Assembly (NCBI RefSeq): GCF_018524365.1
Contig: NZ_JAEKFT010000010.1
Span: 1-64,000 of the forward strand
Reading direction: 5' to 3'
Length of the DNA stretch: 64,000 bases
Origin: Denitromonas iodatirespirans
GTDB lineage: Bacteria; Pseudomonadota; Gammaproteobacteria; Burkholderiales; Rhodocyclaceae
Part shown: positions 42,546 through 52,333 of the stretch, piece after piece
Position numbering within the stretch: position 1 is the stretch's first letter
Layout of the letters: each line of letters opens with the position of its first letter
Notes under the pieces: model-generated
Databases searched by the model: none
What the model was told of the DNA's origin: nothing
The model's input: only the letters and a program-made list of their open reading frames with translations
Program-made: the position numbers and the translations under genes

Positions 42546-42879
42546 GGCGACGCTGCGGCGCATGACAGCGAGCGTCGCAGCATCGCCATGGCGTCCGTGC
42601 TGTCGCGGCCGGTGCTGGCAGCCCACCGCTGTCCGGCTGACCGCCACATCGATGTTGCGCTGCGCGTCGGCAGCAACGGCAGGTCGTGCGATGGCATCCG
42701 CCTGAAGCCTTCCCCACCCGGCGCCACCTTGTGTTGCGTAGTACCGCAATGTCTTCCGCAACCCGATGAAGCCGGTTGTGGATAAGAGCCCCCAATAGAA
42801 TGCCCCCAACGCGGGGGCATTCTATTGGGGGCTCCAAGGCGCCGCGTCGACCGCGACTACGATCGACGCGGCCAGAAGA
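42546..42879. other. Convergent intergenic region
   Basis: About 330 bp between the rightward Lrp gene and the leftward aldehyde dehydrogenase gene. Apart from the strong hairpin at 42786-42834 nothing recognisable was found; the small frames here lack support. Confidence 0.5.
42786..42834. terminator. Perfect 22-bp hairpin between convergent genes (bidirectional terminator candidate)
   Basis: Two 22-base arms (42786-42807 and 42813-42834) are perfect inverted repeats with an AACGC loop. The arms begin GAGCCCCCAATAGAATG and end with a run of five C. The inner GC-rich and middle AT-rich parts make the U-tract-like segments lie inside the stem for both directions. The position between convergent genes supports a shared terminator. 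Confidence 0.65.
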
Positions 42880-44370
42880 TCAGCGCTTCAGGTTGCCCTG
42901 GCACAGATATTTGGTATGCATGTACTCGTCGAGGCCGTAGCGCGAGCCCTCGCGGCCATAGCCGGAATCCTTGATGCCACCGAAGGGCGCGGCCTCGGAC
43001 GCGAACGCGCCCTCGTTGATCGCGACGATGCCCGACTCCAACGCAGCGGCGACGCGCCACACCCGGTCCATGTCGTTGGAGTAGAAGTAGGCGGCGAGGC
43101 CGTAGGGGGTGGCGTTGGCGATCTCGACCACCTCCGCTTCGCTGGCAAAGCGGAACACCGGCACCACCGGGCCGAAGGTCTCCTCGTGCGCGAGCGCCAT
43201 GTCGGTGGTCGCCCCGGTGATGAGGGCGGGCATCACGTAGTTGGGGCCGAGCTGCTCGAGGGCCTGCGTATTGCCGAGCACCAGCCGCGCGCCTTTGTCC
43301 AGCGCGTCCTGGATGTGGCGCAGGATCTTCTCCACCGCGCGCGCGTTAATCATCGGGCCGATGAGCGCATCGGGACGGGTGGCCGGTCCCACGGTGAGCT
43401 TGCTCATGCGCTCGGCGAGCTTGGCCACGAAGGCGTCATGGACGGCGTCATGCACGAACACCCGGTTGGGGCTCACGCAGGTCTGCCCACCGTTGCGGAA
43501 CTTGCCGGCCATCAGGCCTTCCACGGCGGCATCGAGATCGGCGTCCTCGAACACGATGTAGGGGGCGTTGCCGCCCAGCTCGAGCGAAAGCTTCTTGAGC
43601 GTCGCCGCCGATTCGCGGGCCAGGTGCTTGCCCACCGGGGTCGACCCGGTGAAGGTGATCTTGCGCACCCGCGCATCCGCCAGCCACTGGCCGACCACGG
43701 TCGGCGTGGTGTCGCGCGATGCGGTGACGATGTTGAGGGTGCCGGCGGGCAGGCCGGCCTCTTCGGCGAGCCGCACCAGCGCCAGCGAGGTGAGCGGGGT
43801 GTCTTCGGCGGGCTTGCACACCACCGTGCAGCCGGCGGCCAGCGCGGGCGCAATCTTGCGGGCGATCATCGCCGCGGGGAAGTTCCACGGCGTCACCGCC
43901 GCCACCACGCCGACCGGCTCCTTGACCACCGACATGCGACGCCCGCCCACCGCAGCCGGGATGAGATCGCCGTAGGCGCGAACCGCCTCCCCGGCGAACC
44001 ACTCGACATAGCTCGCCGCATACAGCACCTCGCCGCGCCCTTCCGCGAGCGGCTTGCCCTGCTCACGCGAGATCAATCGCGCCAGATCCTCCTGGTTCGC
44101 GATGATCGCCGCATGCCAGCGCTTGAGCAGCTGCGCGCGCTGGCGTGCCGGGGTGTCCCGCCAGGCGGGGAAGGCGGCGCTGGCGGCATCGACCGCCGCC
44201 TTGGCATCGGCCTCGCCACTATCGACCACCTGGACGACAAGACTGTCGTCGGCCGGGTCGAGGACGTCGAAGCGTCGGCCGTCGGCGCCCTCGCACCACG
44301 TGCCGCCAATGAAGTTACGGGATTGGATCAGGTCCTCACGTGCCGGCGTGAGAGTCAGGGTCGAAGTCAT
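42880..44370 (-). CDS. NAD(P)-dependent (succinate-)semialdehyde dehydrogenase, GabD-like
   Basis: This 496-aa ALDH has VTPWNFPAAMIARKIAPALAAG (oxyanion Asn), LSLELGGNAPYIVFEDADLD with the general-base Glu (about 262), FRNGGQTCVSPNR with the catalytic Cys (about 297) and GIKDSGYGREGSRYGLDEYM at the end. GNAPYIVF, FRNxGQTCV and the GREGS-GL-EY end are characteristic of succinate-semialdehyde dehydrogenases of the GabD type. It could finish breakdown of a C4 or C5 aldehyde from the lyase or aminotransferases. It stands alone on the minus strand. Confidence 0.88.
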   Translation of the reverse strand: MTSTLTLTPAREDLIQSRNFIGGTWCEGADGRRFDVLDPADDSLVVQVVDSGEADAKAAVDAASAAFPAWRDTPARQRAQLLKRWHAAIIANQEDLARLISREQGKPLAEGRGEVLYAASYVEWFAGEAVRAYGDLIPAAVGGRRMSVVKEPVGVVAAVTPWNFPAAMIARKIAPALAAGCTVVCKPAEDTPLTSLALVRLAEEAGLPAGTLNIVTASRDTTPTVVGQWLADARVRKITFTGSTPVGKHLARESAATLKKLSLELGGNAPYIVFEDADLDAAVEGLMAGKFRNGGQTCVSPNRVFVHDAVHDAFVAKLAERMSKLTVGPATRPDALIGPMINARAVEKILRHIQDALDKGARLVLGNTQALEQLGPNYVMPALITGATTDMALAHEETFGPVVPVFRFASEAEVVEIANATPYGLAAYFYSNDMDRVWRVAAALESGIVAINEGAFASEAAPFGGIKDSGYGREGSRYGLDEYMHTKYLCQGNLKR

Positions 44371-44848
44371 CGCTCATCCTCTGCATTCAGGTTAGTCAAT
44401 GCGGACGTCGCCGCCGCCGGAGCGGACACGAATCCGATGTACACAGCTTAGGGATGGGCGAAGGAACGATGAGCGCGTCGGCGGGGAGCTCAGCAGCAGC
44501 AAATGGCGAATTCGCCGGGCAGACGGAACATTCTGCGGAACCCCGGCAACCGACAGTGCGGACGGACCAGGACAACCGCGCGCTTGCTCCGCCGATACCT
44601 TACGCCGCGCGCCGGAGGTACGCTTGAACGCATCGAGAACCGTTTGGAAGGGCGGCACTCGCGGAGTGACGGATGAAAAGGCGCGGCGTCCCGGGAAGAG
44701 ACGAAACACCTCACTCTCTTGCACCACATCCCAGGACACGCCCAAAAAAACGCCCGGAACCGTCCGGGCGAAAAGGTGCGACTGAGGAGAGAGAAAGGGA
44801 AACCGTTCGCCGGCCGATCGCCGAGCGTGTTGCGCCACCCCTTTGCCG
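44371..44848. other. Intergenic region upstream of gabD-like gene
   Basis: About 480 bp between two leftward genes. It holds the terminator at 44744-44770 and should contain the promoter of the aldehyde dehydrogenase gene. No convincing small gene was found. Confidence 0.5.
44744..44770 (-). terminator. Rho-independent terminator of the leftward envelope operon
   Basis: CGCCCGGA (44751-44758) and TCCGGGCG (44763-44770) form a perfect 8-bp stem with a 4-nt loop. On the minus strand it is followed at once by seven T (44750-44744). It lies about 80 bp after the YCF48-like gene stop. Confidence 0.82.
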
Positions 44849-45850
44849 CTACGGTCTACCCGCAGGGGTTCGGGAAGCTTGAGGCAGTAAGTCGTCGACG
44901 ACCCCGCGCTTGGAGAAACCGACGGTCCGGCCGCTCTCACTGGTCAGCACGGCCGTGAGCGCGGCGCGGTCGTCGCGCTGCGCAACGCTGAAACGCACGC
45001 CGCCATCCGTACTTCGCAACACGACGCCGTCGAGTGCGACCGCAACGACACCTTGCGCAGAGTCGGCGAAATCGGTGATCGAACTCGTGGTCCCGACGTC
45101 GATCGCCTGCCAGGTATCGCCGCGATCTTCGCTGCGATAGACGCTCCCACGCAGGCCGCCGACCAGCAGCACGCCGTCGTCGAGGGCGATACCGGCCCAC
45201 AACGAACCCCGGTAGCCGGTGTCGAGGTAGCGCCAAGTGTTTCCGCCGTCGGCCGACGTGAGCACCAGCCCTCGCTCGGCGGGCACATAAATGTCGTCGC
45301 CATGCGCGAACATTCCGAGCAGGTTGCGGTCCGCCCTGCCCCCGTCCGGCGGCGCAGGCGGCTGGCGGGCCTGCCAGGTCTGTCCGCCGTCGCCGGTCAC
45401 GAGAACCAGGGACCATAGGCCAACCGCCACCGCACGCTGCCGATCGATGGCATGGATCGCGAACAAGGGCCGATCCGTGCTGGTGTCGGTACGCTGCAGG
45501 CGCCAGTTTTCGCCGCCGTCTTCGGTCACCAGGATCGTCCCCCACTGCCCCACCGCCCAACCATGCTTCGGGTCGGCAAAGGAGACGCTGGTCAGGGTGA
45601 CGCGCGTCGGAACGGACGATGCCTGACGGAAACTGCGACCGTCGTCGTCGGAGAGCAGCACGGTGCCCTGGTCGCCCACGGCCACCTGTCTCGCCCCGGC
45701 CGAGGTGGCCGCGAGTATCGAGGCAGCGCTGGCGAACGGACTGGTGCGTGCCGGCTGTTGCGTGAGCGCGGCGGGCTCCTGGATGGCGGCGACGATCCCG
45801 GAAAGGCTCGTCAGCACGACCCAACATATCAGTTGAACGAATCGTTTCAT
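44849..45850 (-). CDS. YCF48/BNR-repeat exported protein
   Basis: This 333-aa protein has an N-terminal signal peptide (LICWVVLTSLSGIVAA) and repeated beta-propeller blades of the YCF48/sialidase-BNR type: GTVLLSDDDGRSF, GTILVTEDGGENW, SLVLVTGDGGQTW, GLVLTSADGGNTW, GSVYRSEDRGDTW and VVLRSTDGGVRF. Such proteins recur beside DUF1302, DUF1329 and MMPL genes in Pseudomonas and Betaproteobacteria that use hydrophobic compounds. The molecular role is unknown. It is probably a periplasmic accessory of the transporter and the last gene of the operon, 10 bp after the RND gene. Confidence 0.85.
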   Translation of the reverse strand: MKRFVQLICWVVLTSLSGIVAAIQEPAALTQQPARTSPFASAASILAATSAGARQVAVGDQGTVLLSDDDGRSFRQASSVPTRVTLTSVSFADPKHGWAVGQWGTILVTEDGGENWRLQRTDTSTDRPLFAIHAIDRQRAVAVGLWSLVLVTGDGGQTWQARQPPAPPDGGRADRNLLGMFAHGDDIYVPAERGLVLTSADGGNTWRYLDTGYRGSLWAGIALDDGVLLVGGLRGSVYRSEDRGDTWQAIDVGTTSSITDFADSAQGVVAVALDGVVLRSTDGGVRFSVAQRDDRAALTAVLTSESGRTVGFSKRGVVDDLLPQASRTPAGRP

Positions 45851-45860
45851 GGGCTCGGTC

Positions 45861-48272
45861 TCAGTGGTTCAGAATGCCCGGCACACGCACGGGCCCCTTG
45901 CGGGGGAAGAGTTTTTCCAGCCACACCGCCAGGGCCGGCAGTGCCGTCATGGACATCACCAGGTTGATCATGAACATGAAGGCCAGCAGCTTGCCCATGT
46001 CGGCCTGGAATTTCAGGGCCGAGAACGACCACGTGGCCACACCGACGGCCAGCGTGATGGCCGTGAAGATGGTCGCCATGCCAACTTCGAGAATGGAGTG
46101 TTCGAGCGCCTTCACGATCGGCTCGCCGCCGGCCAGGTGCAACTGCAGGCGGTTGTAGATATAGAAGGCGTAGTCGACCCCCACGCCCACGGCGAGCACC
46201 ATGACCGGCAAGGTGGCGACGGTCAGGCCGATCTGCAGTTCCTTCATGAACCAGTAGCCGATGAAGGTACCGACCGTCAGCGGCAGGCAGCAGGCGATGA
46301 CGGCCCGAAAGTCCTGATACACCAGGAAAACCAGCGCGACGATGGCGGCGTAGACATAGAGCATCATCGGCAACTCGCTCTTTTCCACCTCTTCGTTCAC
46401 CGCCGCCAGAATCCCGGCATTGCCCGAAGCGAGCGCAATATGCACGCCCGGCATCGGGTTGTCGTCCCGATAGGCCTTCACGGCCGCGACGACACGGTTG
46501 ATGGTCGACGCCTTGTGGTCGGCCAAAAAGAGATGCGCCGCGACCATGCTGCAATCTTTCTTCATGTAGCCGGGAATACGCGCGATCTCCACCGACAGGC
46601 CCGCGTAGTTGCCCGGGTCGATCGGCACCACCGCCATCTTCGGGTAGCCCTCGTTGTAGCCCTCGTTGTAGGTGCGCAGGATATCGGCATAGCTGCTCAC
46701 CGACACCACCCCCTCGACATGGCGCATCTGGGCGACGAAGTCATCCTGATAGACGCCGACTGCGACCTTGTCGCACGAGCCCGACGCCGCTTCGAACATG
46801 ACGGTGAACCAGTCCAGCCCGGTATCGTAGGATTTGGCGATGGACACCGCGTCGAGATTGAAGCGGGCGTCAGGCCTCAGTTCCGGAGCCCCCGGCTCCA
46901 CGGTCCCGACCAAGCGCCCATGGCTCTGCCAGACGGCCAGGGCGAACACCACCGCGACAACGCCGAGGACGGCGGCGGCATTTTTCGGCTCTGCCACGCG
47001 CGCGAGCGAGCGCAACCAGCGCGCCCGTTTCTCGCGCTTGAGCATGGCCTTGGTGGCAAAGTCCTCGGAGAAGTTGAAGAAGGATGCGGTCACCGGCAGC
47101 ATCACGAGATTGGTGATGATCTTGAATCCGACACCGATCGACGCGGTCACCGCCAGTTCGCGCACCATGGGAATCGGAATCAGCGCCAGGGTGATGAAGG
47201 AAACGAACGCGGTCACGAGGGCCAGCACGCCCGGAATCAGCAGACCGCTGAAGCTGGCACGCGCGGCTTGCTCGGTCGTCTTGCCATGAGAAATCTCGCG
47301 CACGATGTAGTTGATCTGCTGCACGCCATGTGACACCCCGATGGCGAACACGAGGAAGGGCACCAGCACCGCCAGCGGATCCAGACCGTATCCGAGCAGC
47401 CGCAAGGTTCCGAACTGCCACACCAGGGATGCCAGAGAACAGACGATCGGCAGCAGCGTCAGGCGCACCGACTGGCAGTACCAATAGACGGCGACCCCGG
47501 TCAGCAGCAGGGCGATGAGGCAGAACTCGAGAACGCCCTGAGCGCCGTCGGCAACATCGCCGATCTGCTTGGCAAAACCGATGATCTGGATCTCGTAGTC
47601 GTCGTTCTCGAACTTTGCCCGCAGTTGGGTCTCGAGCAGGTGGTTGTAGTCGATGTAATCGATCTTCTCGCCGTCGGCACCGGTCTCGGTGATGTCTGCC
47701 GTGATCATGGCACTGGTTTGGTCGTGCGCCACCAGCGTGCCGAGGAATCCCCCCTGGACGGTTCGGCGCTGGATACCTGCGATGACGTCATCGCCCAGCG
47801 CCTTGACGGTCACCGTTCCGGGAATCAGCGGTTCGGCGCGAAAGCCCTCTTCGGTGATTTCATTGACGAAGGCGTTCGGGGTCCACAAGGACTGCACACC
47901 GAGGCGGGACACGTTGGGCAGGAACATCACGGCCTGGGTCACGTCGTACAGCCGCGAGAGCGCTTCCTTGGTCCAGATCGATCCATGCCGGGACTTCACG
48001 ACCACCGTCAGTCGGTTGGCCCCGAGGACGTCGCTGCGGTACTTCTGAAAGGTCTGGATGTACTCGTGACCGATCGGCATCTGCTTCTCGAAACCCGCAT
48101 CCATGTGCAGATTGTTCGCAAAGAAGGCCATGAGGATCGTAAACAGGCCGAGGCAGATCAGAACGGCTCGGCGAAAGCGGAAAATGAACTTCTCCGCCGC
48201 CATGATCGTGCTCGTCAGCCAGCGATCGATTATGTCAACGTTCAATGGGTTGGGCATGGGCGTAGCGCTCAT
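45861..48272 (-). CDS. MMPL/RND-family inner-membrane transporter
   Basis: This 803-aa protein has the RND lipid-transporter layout: a first helix (VLICLGLFTILMAFFA, about 38-53), a large periplasmic loop (about 55-240), a block of helices including ALLLTGVAVYWYC and VLVPFLVFAIGVSHGVQQINYIVRE (sterol-sensing-like motif), a second loop and a final helix block (TLPVMVLAVGVGVDYAFYIYNRL, the GVGVDY form being typical of MMPL). It should use the proton gradient to move a hydrophobic molecule across or out of the envelope. It is encoded with DUF1302/DUF1329 envelope proteins under a TetR-type promoter. Confidence 0.9.
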   Translation of the reverse strand: MSATPMPNPLNVDIIDRWLTSTIMAAEKFIFRFRRAVLICLGLFTILMAFFANNLHMDAGFEKQMPIGHEYIQTFQKYRSDVLGANRLTVVVKSRHGSIWTKEALSRLYDVTQAVMFLPNVSRLGVQSLWTPNAFVNEITEEGFRAEPLIPGTVTVKALGDDVIAGIQRRTVQGGFLGTLVAHDQTSAMITADITETGADGEKIDYIDYNHLLETQLRAKFENDDYEIQIIGFAKQIGDVADGAQGVLEFCLIALLLTGVAVYWYCQSVRLTLLPIVCSLASLVWQFGTLRLLGYGLDPLAVLVPFLVFAIGVSHGVQQINYIVREISHGKTTEQAARASFSGLLIPGVLALVTAFVSFITLALIPIPMVRELAVTASIGVGFKIITNLVMLPVTASFFNFSEDFATKAMLKREKRARWLRSLARVAEPKNAAAVLGVVAVVFALAVWQSHGRLVGTVEPGAPELRPDARFNLDAVSIAKSYDTGLDWFTVMFEAASGSCDKVAVGVYQDDFVAQMRHVEGVVSVSSYADILRTYNEGYNEGYPKMAVVPIDPGNYAGLSVEIARIPGYMKKDCSMVAAHLFLADHKASTINRVVAAVKAYRDDNPMPGVHIALASGNAGILAAVNEEVEKSELPMMLYVYAAIVALVFLVYQDFRAVIACCLPLTVGTFIGYWFMKELQIGLTVATLPVMVLAVGVGVDYAFYIYNRLQLHLAGGEPIVKALEHSILEVGMATIFTAITLAVGVATWSFSALKFQADMGKLLAFMFMINLVMSMTALPALAVWLEKLFPRKGPVRVPGILNH

Positions 48273-48314
48273 CGACGCCGGCGAAGCCTGTGGAGGCCCC
48301 GCCGGCAGGCATCG

Positions 48315-50030
48315 TTAGAAGTTGCGGGAAACGTACGCACCGACAAAGTCGCGGTCACGCAGGGGCTGGTCGAACACGTTCTCGCCGCCCCAGAACTTCG
48401 CGTAGTTCACGCCGACCACCCAGGACGCGGGATTCTTGGTGAATGTCACGACGAAGTTGGCGGCCTTTGCCCCTTCCATGAACAGCGCGGAAGCGTTGGG
48501 GGTCCTTCCCTTCACAGCGTGGAAGAAGAAGATCTCCGGCGTCACCTGCCAGCCGGGAATCAAGCTGCCGTCGTAGGTCCAGCTGAAGTCGACGTTGTAC
48601 CCCCACGAGGTACGAGTTCCCTCCGACGGAACCGATCCGGCGAACGGTGCAGGCGTGAAGAAGGAATCGTTTGCCGTCAGAGCGCCCCAGAACCAGGCAC
48701 CGGAGGCGATCGGCCAGGAACCGGCGCCCGTCACATAGTTCTTCGGCAGGTTGGGATACTTGACGACCGCGGCCTCCGCGAGCAGCAGCCCGCTATCGGC
48801 GCCGAGGAAATCGAGAATGGCGCCATGATCGCCCGGCGACAACTGCAGCAGGCCAGTGAGGTGGAACTGATACTTCTCCTCCTCGATGTAGCACTTGTTG
48901 TCGGGGCAGGTGAAGAAGTTGGCCGACGAGTTCAGCGGCACCGCATCCTTGGGTCGATACGACAGCTCGGTTCCGATCGCCCAGTTCCCCAGTGGGAAGT
49001 TCGCACTCACGCCGAAGACCTTGCGATCCTCCAGGTAAGTGAACTCCGGGAACCCGTTCTCGATGACCGCGACCGGCGCCTTGTCATGGTAGTTGATGAA
49101 ATAGAAGCCGAGGTTGAGCTGCGTGTCCTCAGGTTCGTAGTGCACCGACACGCCGTACTGACCACCGTTTCGCGGCGTATCCCGGGTCGGCATCGCCACC
49201 CCGGGCGTGCCGTTGGCGAACTGGTCCGCCCCCTTGCCGATCGTCGAGGTCGACCAGTAGCTGCCCACCGGCGGAAAGTAGTTGCGCTCCCAGCCATGCT
49301 GCACATAGGCCTCGACGTTGACCCCGTGGCCGAGTCCGGCGGCGAGGCTGGCAATCGGCGCAGGCAGGAAGGCTTCCTTCAGCTGGGTGCCCGGCTGCGA
49401 CAAGCGCATCAAGTCCACCGCATTGGTCTGGTTGACACCGCCGGGGAGGAACAGACTTTCGCCCCAGCTGATGACCTGATTGCCGACGCGCAGCCGCGCC
49501 AGGCGCTCGTTGATGTCGAACTCCTTGCTGACCCAAAGATCCAGCAGTCGCGCTTTGAAGTTCAACTCCTCCTTGGCATCCGACGTCAGGGACTGGCCAC
49601 CATAGCCGCTGACGTAGCCCGAGGTATCGGTAGCGGCAAAGTCCTTGACCCAGTTGACCCGCGCCAGGAACTTGATGCGCTCCGGAAAACGCAGAAACAG
49701 CTCGTGCGTCCCTTTCAGATACTGCGTGAATGCCTCGCCCTTCTTGTAGTTGAGGTTGCCCTGATCGTTGTATCCGGAGAGGGCATCCAGACACCCGGGC
49801 GAGGTACCGCTGGGGGTGCCACCGCCCGGCGTGAATGCCAAGGTGTCGGTACCCACGTAGGTGTCGCAGCCTGGCGCCCGGGTCCGAACCCCGACGCCCG
49901 CGGTGATCGTCGAATCGAAGTTCCCGCGGATGGCGCCATCGCTCAGCGTAAAGCCCACCGCCCAGACCCCGCTCGCAGCGGTGGCAGCCGCGACCGCCAA
50001 TGCCGATTGAATCGCTCTGTGCTTATTCAT
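48315..50030 (-). CDS. DUF1302 outer-membrane protein
   Basis: This 571-aa protein has a signal peptide (SALAVAAATAASGVWA) and then FTLSDGAIRGNFDSTITAGVGVRT, the classic DUF1302 start. VGNQVISWGESLFLPGGVNQTNAVDLMRL and a C-terminal aromatic residue (SRNF) indicate a large outer-membrane beta-barrel. DUF1302 proteins are linked to uptake or handling of hydrophobic substrates by their steady association with DUF1329 and MMPL genes; direct proof is lacking here. One disulfide pair may form in FFTCPDNKCYIEE. It lies 30 bp after the DUF1329 gene. Confidence 0.88.
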   Translation of the reverse strand: MNKHRAIQSALAVAAATAASGVWAVGFTLSDGAIRGNFDSTITAGVGVRTRAPGCDTYVGTDTLAFTPGGGTPSGTSPGCLDALSGYNDQGNLNYKKGEAFTQYLKGTHELFLRFPERIKFLARVNWVKDFAATDTSGYVSGYGGQSLTSDAKEELNFKARLLDLWVSKEFDINERLARLRVGNQVISWGESLFLPGGVNQTNAVDLMRLSQPGTQLKEAFLPAPIASLAAGLGHGVNVEAYVQHGWERNYFPPVGSYWSTSTIGKGADQFANGTPGVAMPTRDTPRNGGQYGVSVHYEPEDTQLNLGFYFINYHDKAPVAVIENGFPEFTYLEDRKVFGVSANFPLGNWAIGTELSYRPKDAVPLNSSANFFTCPDNKCYIEEEKYQFHLTGLLQLSPGDHGAILDFLGADSGLLLAEAAVVKYPNLPKNYVTGAGSWPIASGAWFWGALTANDSFFTPAPFAGSVPSEGTRTSWGYNVDFSWTYDGSLIPGWQVTPEIFFFHAVKGRTPNASALFMEGAKAANFVVTFTKNPASWVVGVNYAKFWGGENVFDQPLRDRDFVGAYVSRNF

Positions 50031-50060
50031 TTGTGCCTCCTGATCCCAATTGGCGCTGCA

Positions 50061-51536
50061 TTAGCGATCGCTGATCGCACGCAGGTTCTCCGCGCGGTAG
50101 AAACTGCCTCGATGTCGCGGGCCGGTCGCCTCGACCGTCCATTGCGGTCCGACGCCCGTACCGATAGTGTGGAAATCAATCAGGTAACGGCCTTCGGGCA
50201 GGTTGTACTGGGAGAAGGCCGCCACATCGCAGCTACCGGTCTCGAACACCGGAATCAGATAGCCCTCACGTACCTTCCATAGATTGCCTTGCGCGTCGTA
50301 GTCTTCCGCCAACACCGCGTTCCAACTGTCTTCGTCCAGGTACAAGACCCGCTTCGGAGAGGTGTGACGAACCCCGTCCTTGACCGTCCCCTCGACCACC
50401 CAGACACGATGCAGCTCATAGCGACGGTGCGACGGGGCAATGAAGTCCCGCAACAGCACCTCATCCGCCTTGGCCTTGAAGTCATAGGCGCCGAACGAGT
50501 TGTAAGGCACATAGATTTCCTTCTTGCCCACCAACTTCCAGTCGAAACGGTCCGGCGCCCCCATGAACACCTGGGTCTCGTCGAGCGCATACTGGTTTTC
50601 GAACCCGAGCGTGGGCGAGTCGTACGCGTACGACGGCAACCGGCGAACCCGGCGCTGCCCCGGGAAGTAGAGATAACTCTCGGTGCCCGGCTGGTTGACG
50701 TAGTCGGTAATCGATGCGGCCTGCCCGGCGAGCGCCACCGGACTGAGGAAAGTGAAGTAGACGTGCGAATAGATCGAGTTCGTCTCGCTCAACTTCGTCG
50801 CCCCCTCGGCTGCCCACGGCCAGAACATGGTCTCGTCGTAGCCCGCCGTGATCCACTCGTCGCCGCCTCTGCGAGGTGACACGTTGGCAGTGGCGTTCGG
50901 CCAGGTCGCCGACAAGCCGCGGTAACGCATCTTCTGGTTCCAGATCGCCTCGATGCCGGAACTCGGAATCGGGAAAGGCGTACCGGGAAGCATGGCCTCC
51001 TTGAGCGTCCAGCCGTCCTCGGCGATCTTCGCAAAGCCGACATTCTTCTTCGTGTTCTCGGCCACGAAGTCGGGCACGCCGCAGGAGCGGTGCGTCGGAT
51101 AGACATCGGCACGATAGCCCTGAACCTGCTTGATCAGTGCGATCTGCCCGGGGGACAAGCGTTCCGCATGCTGATCCACGTTGCTGGCGTCAATGGAGAA
51201 CTTCGGCTTCTCTCCCTTGTACTTCCAGAACTCACCGCGCAGCTTCTTCGCATCCCACCCGGGCAGCACCGGGTTCTCTCCGCTCCAGGCGGGAATATTC
51301 CCGTCCGCATTGGCGGCGCGCTCTCCTCCCACGGGCGTGAGCGGCCCGCCGAGCGACGCAGCATCCGCCGCATGAACCGCCGATCCGGCGAAGCTCAGCG
51401 CCATCGCGAGCGCCAAGTGCGCCAGATGCGCAGTGCGCCGGCATGCGCCGACGGCACCACCCCGCAGCACCAAGGGTGCCCCAAGGGGCATGAAGCGGGT
51501 TTGTTTTTCCCCGAGGGGGACGTCCGAACGATGCAT
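50061..51536 (-). CDS. DUF1329 outer-membrane lipoprotein-sorting-like protein
   Basis: This 491-aa exported protein has the DUF1329 pattern: LTPVGGERAANADGNIPAWSG, DVYPTHRSCGVPDFV, YFPGQRRVRRLPSYAYDSP and GTVKDGVRHTSPKRVLYLDEDSW. The fold is related to LolB/LppX-type lipid carriers, so a periplasmic shuttle for a hydrophobic compound is plausible. ATG 51536 is chosen because TAGGAGA lies 8 nt before it. The signal peptide core (LALAMALSFAGSAVHA) starts unusually late, near residue 42, because about 40 arginine-rich residues encoded by a GC-rich repeat-like segment precede it. An internal start at 51491 is also possible. It is the first gene of the envelope operon. Confidence 0.87.
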   Translation of the reverse strand: MHRSDVPLGEKQTRFMPLGAPLVLRGGAVGACRRTAHLAHLALAMALSFAGSAVHAADAASLGGPLTPVGGERAANADGNIPAWSGENPVLPGWDAKKLRGEFWKYKGEKPKFSIDASNVDQHAERLSPGQIALIKQVQGYRADVYPTHRSCGVPDFVAENTKKNVGFAKIAEDGWTLKEAMLPGTPFPIPSSGIEAIWNQKMRYRGLSATWPNATANVSPRRGGDEWITAGYDETMFWPWAAEGATKLSETNSIYSHVYFTFLSPVALAGQAASITDYVNQPGTESYLYFPGQRRVRRLPSYAYDSPTLGFENQYALDETQVFMGAPDRFDWKLVGKKEIYVPYNSFGAYDFKAKADEVLLRDFIAPSHRRYELHRVWVVEGTVKDGVRHTSPKRVLYLDEDSWNAVLAEDYDAQGNLWKVREGYLIPVFETGSCDVAAFSQYNLPEGRYLIDFHTIGTGVGPQWTVEATGPRHRGSFYRAENLRAISDR

Positions 51537-52333
51537 CTTAGTGTCTCCTAACAATGACGGACCCGGAATTGGCAAACAGCCAAGCCAACGTCCCATCTGC
51601 AGTAACCGTGCCACGGTTTTCCTGGGGTCTTTTTCCGTCTCCAGCGAGGCAATTTCTGCCTGCTGCGAGCCCCTTCAATCCCAGTATAAGTCGAACAAAA
51701 GTTCGGTTTCAAGGATTTCCGTGAGCAAAGAGGAGGGCCATGGGCGACTGCACGTCGAACGCACCGCAACAATGCGCCACTCAAAATCCGCGCCCCAACT
51801 TGGCGCAGCGCCATTGCGCACCGAAGCAAAAAATGAACACACCATGCCCAGAAACATCGAAGACGAACCGGGCAAACCAGGCCCAAGAAGCACCACCCCA
51901 TCCATCCGCCAGCGGACGCACCCCTGGTGACGGCGAGACGAACACCGAGCAAAACGAGTCGGGACGCAAGTCCAGACCAACACGAGAAATGGAACGAAGA
52001 GACCCTTCGGCGAGCGCCGAGGGGTGGGGTGCGACCACCCGACGGCCGCGAACCGCCAGCGTGGCGGCAAACACTCAGGACGCTGGCGGACGTGAAGCCG
52101 ATCCGCTGCGCCAGCTGGGGACATGAGCAGCAAGCACCCGCCCGGTCCTCGCACGGGCAAGCAGCGCGCCACGAGAACCACCGCATCCGCTCGCCGCGTG
52201 CGCGCGCCTAGCACCCTGGGCGCACAACCCCCAGGGGAAGGTCGTCAACCTTGAGAAAAGGGAACGAGGCGCGGCGGCATTGCACCTTCAGCCCGCACGA
52301 CAGGTGAGCCCGACCGAATCACCCGCCAGTCAG
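51537..52333. other. Control region of the envelope operon and about 600 bp without a convincing gene
   Basis: The part next to the DUF1329 gene is its 140-nt leader and TetR-type promoter (51683-51712). From 51715 to 52333 long overlapping frames exist on both strands but contain no recognisable motif, signal or ribosome site. A hairpin CCCTTCGGC-GAGC-GCCGAGGGG lies at about 52003-52024. Confidence 0.5.
51683..51712 (-). promoter_or_regulatory. Promoter of the envelope operon with TetR-type operator in its spacer
   Basis: On the minus strand TTGAAA (51712-51707), an 18-nt spacer and TATACT (51688-51683) form a good sigma-70 promoter. The spacer reads CCGAACTTTTGTTCGACT and contains the palindrome CGAAC-TTTT-GTTCG. 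The amidase promoter at 53110-53139 has the same spacer length, the same -10 and 15 of 18 identical spacer bases. Confidence 0.75.

Noticed and set aside
51548-52214. Overlapping frames of 128-212 codons between the DUF1329 and TetR genes
   Set aside because: Frames exist on both strands with cysteine-, tryptophan- and arginine-rich, motif-free translations; no ribosome site or signal supports either.
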